DNA of 64,000 bases, taken from positions 15,076 to 79,075 of the forward strand of contig CAWVSY010000009.1 of the NCBI GenBank assembly GCA_963933055.1. Direction: 5' to 3'. Under the pieces are notes generated by a model. That model did no database searches and was not told the origin of the DNA. It saw nothing but the letters and a program-made list of their open reading frames with translations. Origin of the DNA: Oleispira sp963933055 (GTDB lineage Bacteria > Pseudomonadota > Gammaproteobacteria > Pseudomonadales > Oceanobacteraceae). The first letter of the stretch is position 1; each line of letters opens with the position of its first letter. Of this stretch, positions 16,560-24,730 are shown in pieces. The position numbers and the translations under genes were made by a program.

Positions 16560-17441
16560 CTAGCTTAGGCTAAACCCGATAACCAATCCAGATTGAAGAA
16601 AGTGCGGTAATAATACTTCAACTGGGTTGGCATAGTCATTTTCGGCAATCTTTGAGAACGTTAATCCTGATTGCAAATCGCTTAAAAAGGCTAACCCACC
16701 CTCTATTTTATTCTGTTCAATGCGCATACCAAAATCTGCACTGCGCCAAATAATAAATTCTCTGTGCTCTTCTACCAGTTCAATTTCAGTCTCATCCGCA
16801 TCACGCATACCGTCACCATCAACATGAGCACCGCCTTGTTGATTCACTTGCCAGATTTGATCGATTGGGAATTGTGACACCAGCAAACCTAAAGAAGGCT
16901 GGAGTTTAAAAACGATATTACCTTGCTGTTCAGCAGTAACATTGGCTAACTCAGACAGAGGCAGAGACTGCTCACTTTTATCCGACGCATTAAAAGAAAC
17001 ATCTGCCGCGTTGAATGCTTGATGCCATGACCATTCAAGTCTTGCCACATCAGGTAAATACTTCAGCGTTTGCTGTTGATTTATCTTTATCAAAAACTGA
17101 TCAAGATAACTCGCTAAGAACTCGCCATATTCACCCACATCGGCTGAAGTTGAAGGATACTGCTGTAAATACCCTGTCACCATTCGGGTAAAAAACTGAT
17201 CGCCAACAAGGCGATTACAAACCGGATAAATCCCCATCAGGCCAGAGGTAATACCGCCTAATATACTATTTCGATATATACCCAAGCGCTGTTCCGGGGA
17301 AAGTGATCCTGCCTGTTGAATATCTCGACACGCTTCTATTATGTTTTCTGGCTTAGGCTCAAATACCCCATTATAAAAGGCTTTTTGCCAAGCATGAATA
17401 TTCTCACGTGCCTGAAAATTGTCCGTATTTTTTTTAGTCAC
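16560..17441 (-). CDS. bufC: DUF2063 protein, bufferin maturation partner BufC
   Basis: 293 residues from a GTG overlapping the bufB stop with GGAG seven bases upstream; a longer frame to 17465 is possible. The N-terminal DUF2063 signature is clear: RLGIYRNSILGGITSGL, YPVCNRLVG, DVGEYGEFLASY and LARLEWSWHQAF. The C-terminal half resembles a second small domain. In characterised systems this protein acts with the MNIO enzyme BufB to modify the BufA precursor, probably as the precursor-recognition partner. It ends 26 bases from the convergent crotonase gene. Confidence 0.85.
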   Translation of the reverse strand: MTKKNTDNFQARENIHAWQKAFYNGVFEPKPENIIEACRDIQQAGSLSPEQRLGIYRNSILGGITSGLMGIYPVCNRLVGDQFFTRMVTGYLQQYPSTSADVGEYGEFLASYLDQFLIKINQQQTLKYLPDVARLEWSWHQAFNAADVSFNASDKSEQSLPLSELANVTAEQQGNIVFKLQPSLGLLVSQFPIDQIWQVNQQGGAHVDGDGMRDADETEIELVEEHREFIIWRSADFGMRIEQNKIEGGLAFLSDLQSGLTFSKIAENDYANPVEVLLPHFLQSGLVIGFSLS

Positions 17442-18261
17442 CGACCTGCTCCAACATAAAAGCATCTGCCTTTTTGGCCTCAGCTAACAAGGTCGAGAAC
17501 TCAGGGACATCCGTATCCCATTCAATTAATGTCGGCACAGAACCAAAACGTTTTAGGGCTGCTCGGTATAAATCCCATACAGGCGGCTTGACTGAGTGCC
17601 CGTGAGTATCAAATAAATAGCCATCCATTTGCTCATAACCCGCAAGATGAATCTCTTTAACTTTATCCTGGGGGATAGACTCTAAATATTGATAAGGATC
17701 AAATCCATGATTCATCGCACTGACATAAATATTATTCACGTCTAGTAACAATTCACAGCCAGAAGAAAGGCTTAACTGACGAATAAAGTCGGCCTCACTC
17801 ATATCAGAAGAATCAAATGATAAATACGAAGAAGGATTTTCAATCAAAATAGTGCGACCAAGATAGTCTTGAACTTGTTGAATCCGATCACTCAAGTGTT
17901 GCAACATATCTTGATTATAGGGAAGCGGTAATAGGTCGTGGGTATACTTGCCATCGACTGAAACCCATGCAATGTGATCAGAAACATAATGAGGCTCTAA
18001 GCGATCGGCTAATACTTTTAAGCGTTTTAAATAGTCGGTATTTAAAGGGTCTGCACTGCCTAAAGACATACCGACACCATGTAAGGTAATCGGATAGTCT
18101 TGACGAACTTTCTCGGCACGCTGAATCGGTAGCCCTCCAGCCGCCATATAATTATCACTCAACAGCTCAAACCAAGGAACATCTGGCTTTGTTTCAAATA
18201 TTTCTTGGTAATGACTGGCACGTAAACCAAGTCCAGCACCCTTAAGCTGTTGAACTGACAT
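17434..18261 (-). CDS. bufB: DUF692 multinuclear non-heme iron oxygenase BufB
   Basis: 275 residues, a complete MNIO TIM barrel. Probable metal ligands are visible at family positions: H61 (HGVGMSLGS), H96 (SDHIAW), E141 (IENPSSYLSF), D174/N176 (LLDVNNIYVSA), H205 (EIHLAGYE), the DTHGHS segment (219-223) and E247 (IEWD). Family members use an iron cluster and O2 to convert cysteines in a peptide into modified heterocycles. It sits 25 bases after bufA1 and overlaps bufC, with AAGGA six bases before its ATG. The assignment as bufferin maturase is from family and context. Confidence 0.92.
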   Translation of the reverse strand: MSVQQLKGAGLGLRASHYQEIFETKPDVPWFELLSDNYMAAGGLPIQRAEKVRQDYPITLHGVGMSLGSADPLNTDYLKRLKVLADRLEPHYVSDHIAWVSVDGKYTHDLLPLPYNQDMLQHLSDRIQQVQDYLGRTILIENPSSYLSFDSSDMSEADFIRQLSLSSGCELLLDVNNIYVSAMNHGFDPYQYLESIPQDKVKEIHLAGYEQMDGYLFDTHGHSVKPPVWDLYRAALKRFGSVPTLIEWDTDVPEFSTLLAEAKKADAFMLEQVGD

Positions 18262-18286
18262 AACAGGTCCTTAAATAATCGTTAAA

Positions 18287-18553
18287 TTATTTTGCACCTT
18301 TCAAGCTACCACCGGCAATCTTTTTACACGTTCCTTCTGGCACATAAATCCACTCATCGGCTAAATTGTCAGATGCCGCCTGACCAGCACAGCCGTGTTT
18401 AGCAGTACCACAGTCATTCATACCCGTTTTAACAATTCCTTCGCATTTTTCAAAGCCTGGCTTCGCAGCTAAAGCAGCGGGTGTAACCGCTGATAACCCC
18501 AAAGCCAAAGCACCAGCAATTGCACCACTCATGATCGTCTTAGTATCTTTCAT
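18287..18553 (-). CDS. bufA1: Bufferin precursor BufA1 (DUF2282)
   Basis: 88 residues. A signal sequence (1-30, ending ALAA before KPGF) is followed by a short exported core holding exactly four cysteines, C37, C48, C55 and C76, in the DUF2282 pattern KCEGI, DCGTAKHGCAGQA and GTCKKIA. DUF2282 proteins are precursors of bufferins, RiPPs whose cysteines are modified by BufB/BufC and which bind copper or related metals in the periplasm. GGAG lies six bases before the ATG. First gene of bufA1-bufB-bufC; no fourth gene (DoxX-type bufD) follows. Confidence 0.92.
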   Translation of the reverse strand: MKDTKTIMSGAIAGALALGLSAVTPAALAAKPGFEKCEGIVKTGMNDCGTAKHGCAGQAASDNLADEWIYVPEGTCKKIAGGSLKGAK

Positions 18554-18592
18554 TTTGAACTCCGCGTATTTTTATTCATTCATGCAGTTTTA

Positions 18593-18609
18593 TAACTATA
18601 GCTTAGTTA
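18593..18609. promoter_or_regulatory. Candidate operator in the bufA1 leader
   Basis: TAACTA (18593-18598) and TAGTTA (18604-18609) form a perfect dyad with a 5-base centre, 40 bases before the bufA1 start. It could bind a metal- or stress-responsive regulator. The 230-base gap also holds the start region of the divergent PP2C-kinase gene. Confidence 0.4.
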
Positions 18610-18783
18610 CCACTTTATACATTTAGTTCAATTATTCGGTTAATTTACCGCCCCCATAAAACTGGATATATCAACGGACTCCAAGATGCCAAAGACGACA
18701 TTTAACCCCCTCCCTAAACTCGCTATTTGTGTCAAACTGTCAAAAGATCACACCCCCCATTTTTTACGAGAACCTGTATTTAA

Positions 18784-20565
18784 ATGAATACGTCTACCCC
18801 AATTGAAAATGAACGATGGCACCTGCAATCTGATCAACAATTTACTCTTGGGCAAACATCATTTAAAGGTGATAAAGAACAAAACGAAGATGCGATAGGC
18901 ATTCGTATTCCTGAGGGTATTATTCAGAGCCATAAAGGTTCTGTCGCGATCATTGCCGATGGTGTCAGTGCCGCTGAGGCGGGAAAAGAAGCAAGCGAAA
19001 CCTGCGTGCGTAATTTTTTAAGCGATTATTACGCGACGCCAGATACTTGGAGTGTTAAGCAAAGCACAACCAAGGTTCTCACGGCCCTGAATCGTTGGCT
19101 TTATAGCCAAGGACAACGTTTCAGTGATGCCCAAAAAGGTTACATCAGCACTCTTAGCTGCATTGTCTTTAAATCCAATACCGCTCATATATTCCACGTC
19201 GGAGACAGTCGAATTTATCGATTACGAAACGGTGATTTAGAGCAGCTCACCCGAGATCATGCAACCGCCGTTAGCTCAACACAAAGCTACCTTGCACGAG
19301 CAATGGGGCTGGATGTAAAACTTGATGTCGATTATCGCAGCCTTGATATTGAGCAAGGAGACATGTTTTTATTGTCGACTGATGGCATTCACGACTTCTT
19401 ATCGAATTTGCAATTACGCAATCACCTAAAGTCGTTAAAAGACTTACAAACCGACTCTTTCGAAGCGGGCTGCCAACAACTTGTTAACCTAGCCTTGCAG
19501 CAAGAAAGCAATGACAACCTCAGCTGCCAAATTATTCGTATCGATAAACTCCCTAGTCAAAACTTAAATGACGTTCACCAAAAATTAACCGACCTCCCCT
19601 TCCCTCCGGCGCTTGAAGTCGGCATGTCAATTGATGGTTTACGTATCGAAAAAGAACTTCATGCGAGTAACCGCAGCCAGCTGTATAAAGTGGTCGACAT
19701 TGACAGTGGCGAAGCTTTTTGTATGAAAACCCCCTCTGTCAATTATAATGACGATGCAGCTTACATAGAGCGCTTTATTCTGGAAAGCTGGATTGGTCAT
19801 CGTATTAACAACCCGCACGTTCTTAAAATTGCGGGCTTTAATCGCCCTAAAAAATATCTGTATTATTTAACAGAGTTCATCGAAGGCATAACACTTGAAC
19901 AGTGGATCAAAGACAACCCGACGCCACCCGTGCAAAATGTCATTGTCATTATTCAGCAAGTATTAAAAGGATTGAGGGCATTTCATCGCCGCGAAACGAT
20001 CCATCAAGATTTAAAACCCAGCAATATCATGCTGGATCGCAACGGTGAAGCAAAGATCATTGATTTTGGTTCCTGCCATGTCAAAGCCATCGCTGAAATA
20101 GCAACGCCACTAGAACGCGATGGCATTCTTGGCACCGCGACCTATGCCGCACCAGAAGCCGTATTGAATGGACAAAGTTTGCAGCAAAGTGATATTTTTT
20201 CAATAGCGGTTATTCTTTTTGAAATGCTCACCGGAAAACTACCTTTTTCAGGAAAGCTAGAAGAATGTCATAACAAAACAGCGTATTTAAAAACACGATA
20301 CAAACCCAGCTATGAACTGAATCCACTGGTGCCAGTATGGTTGGATGGAACCATTAAAAAAGCACTTAGGTTTGAAGCCAATAAACGCCATGGCGACGTA
20401 TCAGAATTTTTGTATGAAATTGAGCACCCAAACCCAAAATACAAGCGCAGCTATAATGCCGCGTTACTGCAAGCCAACCCAAGCCGTCCTTGGCAGTTAT
20501 TATCATGCGGGTTATTCATCGCACTGTGCATATCAATTTATTATCACGTCAGTCCCGCAATATAA
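18784..20565 (+). CDS. PP2C phosphatase-Ser/Thr kinase fusion, tail-anchored
   Basis: 593 residues. The N-terminal PP2C domain (about 20-255) has metal-site residues D36 (NEDA), D59-G60 (IADGVS), D200 (STDGIHD) and D244 (NDNLS). A Hanks-type kinase follows (about 283-550): K315 (CMKTP), HQDLKPSN with catalytic D409 (HRD reads HQD), DFG at 427-429 and a PE motif in YAAPEAV. The glycine loop is degenerate. A hydrophobic helix at 571-587 would anchor it to the inner membrane. Such fusions are often found with nitrate assimilation genes, but none lie here. Its stop is 14 bases from that of the convergent rlmJ. Confidence 0.88.
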   Translation: MNTSTPIENERWHLQSDQQFTLGQTSFKGDKEQNEDAIGIRIPEGIIQSHKGSVAIIADGVSAAEAGKEASETCVRNFLSDYYATPDTWSVKQSTTKVLTALNRWLYSQGQRFSDAQKGYISTLSCIVFKSNTAHIFHVGDSRIYRLRNGDLEQLTRDHATAVSSTQSYLARAMGLDVKLDVDYRSLDIEQGDMFLLSTDGIHDFLSNLQLRNHLKSLKDLQTDSFEAGCQQLVNLALQQESNDNLSCQIIRIDKLPSQNLNDVHQKLTDLPFPPALEVGMSIDGLRIEKELHASNRSQLYKVVDIDSGEAFCMKTPSVNYNDDAAYIERFILESWIGHRINNPHVLKIAGFNRPKKYLYYLTEFIEGITLEQWIKDNPTPPVQNVIVIIQQVLKGLRAFHRRETIHQDLKPSNIMLDRNGEAKIIDFGSCHVKAIAEIATPLERDGILGTATYAAPEAVLNGQSLQQSDIFSIAVILFEMLTGKLPFSGKLEECHNKTAYLKTRYKPSYELNPLVPVWLDGTIKKALRFEANKRHGDVSEFLYEIEHPNPKYKRSYNAALLQANPSRPWQLLSCGLFIALCISIYYHVSPAI

Positions 20566-20579
20566 ACCCTGAACTGCAC

Positions 20580-21467
20580 TTACTCTGCGACCAAGGTTTG
20601 GCACAAGCTGAACGCTTTACCATCACCTCTATCCAATTCTTTCACTAACTTGGGCAATAGCTTTTCTAACTTGGATTTTAGCGTCCAAGGTGGGTTAATC
20701 ACAATCATGCCTGCGGAAGTCATTCCCATTTCATGGCTATCTTCGGCTAAACCTAATTCAAACTGTTGAATATTTTTAACTCCAGCCTGTTTCAGTTTGC
20801 GCCACATAAAATCAACCCGCTTACGCTCGACAACGGGATACCAGATTGCATAAGTGCCTGAATTGAATTTTTTATGCGCTTTAATGACGGCATCAACCAC
20901 ATCACCATAGTCACTTTTTATTTCATAAGATGGATCGATTAATACCAAAGCACGTCGACTGACAGGGGGAACCAAGCTCAATAGGCCTTTCAAGCCATCG
21001 TCTTGTTTAATGCGTATTTTACGCGCTTGCGCTTTTGAATCTGCGGTCATCGACTCCGATAAAATACGGAAGTCACTTGAATGCAACTCAAAGAGCCAAG
21101 CTTTGTCTTTTTCACGCTCAGGATGGGTAATGTATTGATGCGCAATGGCGGGAGAACCAGGATAAAAAGTTAATCCATTTTTCTTACTATCAATCCCCTG
21201 CTGAGTATTCAACGAATCAATAACACTAAAATAAGCGTCTAACTCAGGGAAATCGATGCGTTTAAGCTTCGCAATGCCCTCTTTATACTCGGCGGTTTTG
21301 TTCGCGTTCGCTGAGCGTAAATCATACAAACCAGCCCCTGAGTGCGTATCGATGTAATCAAACGGTGAATCTTTCTTATTGAAATGCTCTAGGCATTCAA
21401 CCAATACAATGTGTTTTAACACATCTGCGAAATTACCCGCATGATAAGAGTGACGATAGCTCAACAA
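20580..21467 (-). CDS. rlmJ: 23S rRNA A2030 N6-methyltransferase RlmJ
   Basis: 295 residues beginning LSYRHSYHAGNFADVLKH, the RlmJ signature. It continues with DTHSGAGLYDL (SAM-binding) and the N6-methyltransferase motif LIDPSYE (DPSYE in place of DPPY). The C-terminal half carries AIWYPVVERKRVD and GMIVINPPW. The start appears to be TTG, followed by a second TTG where E. coli has Met-Leu; no ATG is available nearby. It modifies 23S rRNA before ribosome assembly is complete. Monocistronic and convergent with the kinase gene. Confidence 0.94.
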   Translation of the reverse strand: MLSYRHSYHAGNFADVLKHIVLVECLEHFNKKDSPFDYIDTHSGAGLYDLRSANANKTAEYKEGIAKLKRIDFPELDAYFSVIDSLNTQQGIDSKKNGLTFYPGSPAIAHQYITHPEREKDKAWLFELHSSDFRILSESMTADSKAQARKIRIKQDDGLKGLLSLVPPVSRRALVLIDPSYEIKSDYGDVVDAVIKAHKKFNSGTYAIWYPVVERKRVDFMWRKLKQAGVKNIQQFELGLAEDSHEMGMTSAGMIVINPPWTLKSKLEKLLPKLVKELDRGDGKAFSLCQTLVAE

Positions 21468-21520
21468 AATAAACTCGATCTTTTACAAGAAATAGGAAGG
21501 TATAGTGGGATTCTAATGAT

Positions 21521-21910
21521 TTAAGGCAGTGAAACAAGCTGCTTTTGGTATTCAATCAATAAAGTACTGTAATCGGCCAACATAGCGCCTCGATTCTCTA
21601 AACTGTCGTGGTACATCTCAGCATTAAGGTAGAAAGATTTGGGGGTACTCATGTAAGCCTGCAATACCGGCATTGCCTGCTGTATGATCTCACGTTGATT
21701 TGCCAATATCGTCTTTGTCGGCAATTGTTTCTGCAGTTTTTGCAAAGCAATTTTATGCCCCAATAAAACCATTAAAGCATCACTATGACCGTCGTGTGCA
21801 TGGCCGTCGGCCATGGTCTGAATTGACATAAAAATCAATAAAGCACACAGCATAAATACCCTACAAAAATATCGTATTGAAAAGCACCGCATTGAAAAAT
21901 AAGCACTCAT
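21521..21910 (-). CDS. Small secreted His-rich protein, function unknown
   Basis: 129 residues. An AGGAGGG about nine bases before the ATG at 21910 decides the start over an ATG at 21931 that lies upstream of that site. A long hydrophobic leader (to about residue 35, TMA before DGH) is probably a signal peptide, and the mature protein opens with DGHAHDGHSD, a possible metal-binding stretch. The rest (about 90 residues) is helical with no motif I recognise. It is divergent from trmK, with the 8-bp inverted repeat TATCATTT/AAATGATA between them. Confidence 0.7.
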   Translation of the reverse strand: MSAYFSMRCFSIRYFCRVFMLCALLIFMSIQTMADGHAHDGHSDALMVLLGHKIALQKLQKQLPTKTILANQREIIQQAMPVLQAYMSTPKSFYLNAEMYHDSLENRGAMLADYSTLLIEYQKQLVSLP

Positions 21911-21989
21911 ATTAAATATCCCTCCTATCATTTATGATATCCAGCCCCAATATCACTCATCAAATGATACAACCCAATAGGCACCGCCC

Positions 21990-22706
21990 GTGAAACTAGG
22001 CAAAAGATTACAACACATCGAATCAAGCATCACGTCTAATTATGACCATATTTGGGATTGTTGTTGCGATCATGGCTTATTAGGTATGAGTTTATTGGCT
22101 AACAATATAAACGCCAATGTTCACTTTGTTGATATCGTCCCGCACTTAATGAACGAGTTAGAACAAAAATTACACATTTATCCTGCGACAAAATGGCAAA
22201 CCCATTGCATTGATGTTTCTAAACTTCCTTTAAACGCTAACCTAGAAAATTCAACTAAACACCTCATCATTATTGCCGGCATTGGTGGCGAGCAAACGTG
22301 TCAATTGATCAACGACATTTGCGAAAAGAATACGCTCGTAGAAATAGACTTCCTACTTTGCCCTGTTCATCAATTGCATTCACTCAGGCAACAACTCATC
22401 AAGCTAAACGTTCAACTCGTATCGGAATCTCTAATAGAAGAAAATGAACGTTTTTACGAAGTACTATTGCTGTCAAAATCACAAACCGAACATAAACACA
22501 TGAACACGGTCAGCCCGGCGGGCAATCAACTTTGGCTATGCCAGAACCCGCAAGAGCTCGCACTGGCACAAACCTATCTCAATAATACCCTTAACCACTA
22601 CAAACGAATGCAGCAAGGAGCCAAAAACAAGCACATTGAAGCGATCATTAACGACTACCAGAAAATAAGAGCGCAATTAGATAATCAAGCCAAGCTTATG
22701 AGCTGA
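21990..22706 (+). CDS. trmK: tRNA (adenine22-N1)-methyltransferase TrmK family
   Basis: 238 residues from a GTG. The N-terminus LGKRLQHIESSI and WDCCCDHGLLGMSLL (SAM motif I, DCCCDHG for the usual DIGCDHG) are typical of TrmK/YqfN, followed by HFVDIVPHLM and the IIAGIGGEQ segment that replaces a catalytic NPPY. The C-terminal helical coil is shorter than in Bacillus. Family members methylate A22 in tRNA(Ser/Tyr). Its last 30 bases overlap the end of the convergent CoA-transferase gene. Confidence 0.85.
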   Translation: MKLGKRLQHIESSITSNYDHIWDCCCDHGLLGMSLLANNINANVHFVDIVPHLMNELEQKLHIYPATKWQTHCIDVSKLPLNANLENSTKHLIIIAGIGGEQTCQLINDICEKNTLVEIDFLLCPVHQLHSLRQQLIKLNVQLVSESLIEENERFYEVLLLSKSQTEHKHMNTVSPAGNQLWLCQNPQELALAQTYLNNTLNHYKRMQQGAKNKHIEAIINDYQKIRAQLDNQAKLMS

Positions 22707-23993
22707 CTGAGTTAATTGTTCGCGGAAGTCTGGATGTGAAATACTGATTAACGCTTTGGCTCGCTGCTGCAACGATAATCCTTTCAAATCAACACAACCA
22801 TATTCAGTAACAACAAAATGAGTATCCATGCAGGTATCCGTAACAGCACCGCCTTCTAGGCGAGGAACGATGCGGCTAATCGCCCCTTTTTTAGCGGTCG
22901 AATTGAGCGCAATAAAAGAGCGCCCACCGACCGAAGCATAAGCACCTCGAACAAAATCTAATTGACCGCCAGTTCCAGAAAATGGCTGCCCGGCCAACTG
23001 CTCAGCATTGATCTGTCCCGACAAATCCACTTCAATAGCGGCATTCACCGAGACCATGTTGTTATTTTTTTGAATAATACTGGGGTTATTCACCCAAGAG
23101 GCGGGATAGCCAACAATAGAAGGATTGTCATCCATAAAGTCATACATTGCCTTATCACCGAGCGCCAAAGTAAATATATGCTTATGCTGCATCCAGCTTT
23201 TTTGCTTACCGTTAATCACACCCGATTGAATCAATTCGACCATCGCAGGGCAAAATAATTCTGAATGCAACCCTAAGTCTTTATGATTTTTTAGCAAACT
23301 CAAAACAGCGCTCGGCACGCCGCCCACGCCCATTTGCAAGGTATCCCCATTATTAATACGATCGGCGATTAAGTGTGCAATTTTAATATCGGTCGCGGAA
23401 GGTGGATGAGGGGGTATTTCAGTTAAGGGAGTATGGTGCTCAACCACCGCATCGACTTCGGTAATGTGCACAGAACACTCGCCAAATGTACGTGGCATAT
23501 TCTCATTAACTTCAACAACAACCTTATTAGCTTTACGAATAACACTCGCGCCATAGTCTGCATTGGTGCCTAGACTAAAATAGCCGTGCTTATCCATTGG
23601 CGATACTGTCACCATAAAGCAGTGAGGCTCTATTTGTTCGGTTAATAATCGACCAACTTGATGAAATGTTGCCGGCACAAACCCCATTAATGAGTTATGA
23701 GACAAACGTTTTAATGCAGCTCGATCATGACTACTCATAAATAAAGGCCTAGGACAGACCTTACCCGCAAGCTCCGGCTTTAATAACGTTTCACCCAATG
23801 CCTCACTACCGTGCATATAATGAAGATTCAATGAAGAAAATTCATTATGCTCTAGCATGTTTGCAACCGCTGCTACCAGCCTTGGTGGCATAGCGACGCC
23901 CATGCCTAAAATAAGATTTTGCTTATCTTCTAGCACCGAGCACGCATCTTCAGCCGTCATCAATTTTTGCTGGTACAGTATTTCGACATCCAT
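22677..23993 (-). CDS. Acetyl-CoA hydrolase/transferase (4-hydroxybutyrate CoA-transferase-like)
   Basis: 438 residues of the Cat2/ACH1 family. It has the CoA-binding region LQMGVGGVPSAVL, the C-terminal FSGTGGQLDFVRGAYASVGG and the segment FVVTEYGCVDLKGLS. It would move CoA between acetyl-CoA and short-chain acids in the cytoplasm; the exact acid cannot be told. ATG start. It overlaps trmK end to end by 30 bases. No partner genes for a fermentation pathway are adjacent. Confidence 0.85.
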   Translation of the reverse strand: MDVEILYQQKLMTAEDACSVLEDKQNLILGMGVAMPPRLVAAVANMLEHNEFSSLNLHYMHGSEALGETLLKPELAGKVCPRPLFMSSHDRAALKRLSHNSLMGFVPATFHQVGRLLTEQIEPHCFMVTVSPMDKHGYFSLGTNADYGASVIRKANKVVVEVNENMPRTFGECSVHITEVDAVVEHHTPLTEIPPHPPSATDIKIAHLIADRINNGDTLQMGVGGVPSAVLSLLKNHKDLGLHSELFCPAMVELIQSGVINGKQKSWMQHKHIFTLALGDKAMYDFMDDNPSIVGYPASWVNNPSIIQKNNNMVSVNAAIEVDLSGQINAEQLAGQPFSGTGGQLDFVRGAYASVGGRSFIALNSTAKKGAISRIVPRLEGGAVTDTCMDTHFVVTEYGCVDLKGLSLQQRAKALISISHPDFREQLTQSAHKLGLII

Positions 23994-24154
23994 ATCTTAC
24001 AATCTCAACTCAATGATTTTTTAGAACAATACTATTTATCGTATTAGAAATAGCTTAGTGTGGCTTTCGTCAATATTAAAGCCGTAGAGACTTATTGTAA
24101 GCACAACAAGGTTACCGCCATATGAATTTTTAACAACATACGAATTCAAGGCAC

Positions 24155-24181
24155 AAAAAAAGTCAGCAATGCTGACCTTTT
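24155..24181 (-). terminator. Intrinsic terminator after the DUF6172 gene
   Basis: GTCAGC (24162-24167), loop AAT and GCTGAC (24171-24176); on the minus strand the stem is followed by seven T (24161-24155). It closes the DUF6172 transcript. The same stem sequence recurs in the terminator at 28.56 kb. Confidence 0.75.
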
Positions 24182-24204
24182 ATGAAATACGCTGCCTTAA
24201 ATAC

Positions 24205-24528
24205 CTAACTCACAGAGTCATCGTTATTATCTTCCAAAGCTTCAGCTTGCGGCTTGTGAGCCGCGGCTCTCGCAAGAATGACGATAAAGAACTGTGTTAA
24301 CTCTTGCTCCACCGCACCATCAATGCGCTTGTTAATTTCAGAAGTGAAAATCGTTTCTGCTGTCTCTTCAGAAGCACCAAATTGGCAATCAAATGTCCAA
24401 TAATCGGTACCTTCGGGCAAGGTTTTTCTACGCTCTCTACCAAGATATTTTTTAATATCGTGCTTAATAGAATCCACCAAGCGGGCAGTTTTAATTTTAG
24501 GGTGGGTCAATGCGATGGTTTTTTTCAT
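24205..24528 (-). CDS. DUF6172 family protein
   Basis: 107 residues from an ATG with AGGA about seven bases upstream; the frame extends nine codons further without a better start. It begins MKKTIALTHPKIKTARLVDS and has YLGRERRKTLPEG and DYWTFDCQFG, the conserved features of this small uncharacterised family. It is cytoplasmic, with an acidic tail (EALEDNNDDS). No function is known. It stands alone with its own terminator. Confidence 0.8.
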   Translation of the reverse strand: MKKTIALTHPKIKTARLVDSIKHDIKKYLGRERRKTLPEGTDYWTFDCQFGASEETAETIFTSEINKRIDGAVEQELTQFFIVILARAAAHKPQAEALEDNNDDSVS

Positions 24529-24650
24529 GAAGTTCCTACAGGTGCACACAAACAATGTGGGCAGCTGGTATGCGAATAAAGGCGTATTCTACATGGATAG
24601 GCTAAAGATAACTGCTACTTTTCGTAATTATATCAAGAACAAATAAGCTT

Positions 24651-24682
24651 AGGCGTTCTTCAGAAAGTACTGAAGAACGCCT
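24651..24682 (-). terminator. Strong hairpin after the surface-protein gene
   Basis: AGGCGTTCTTCAG (24651-24663) and CTGAAGAACGCCT (24670-24682) pair perfectly over 13 bp with a 6-base loop, about 50 bases beyond the surface-protein stop. There is no long T-run, so it may act as an mRNA 3'-end stabiliser or a weak terminator. Confidence 0.55.
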
Positions 24683-24730
24683 GCATAGAAGTCATTTTAA
24701 AATGTGACTATCAAAAAGTGACTGTCAAAA

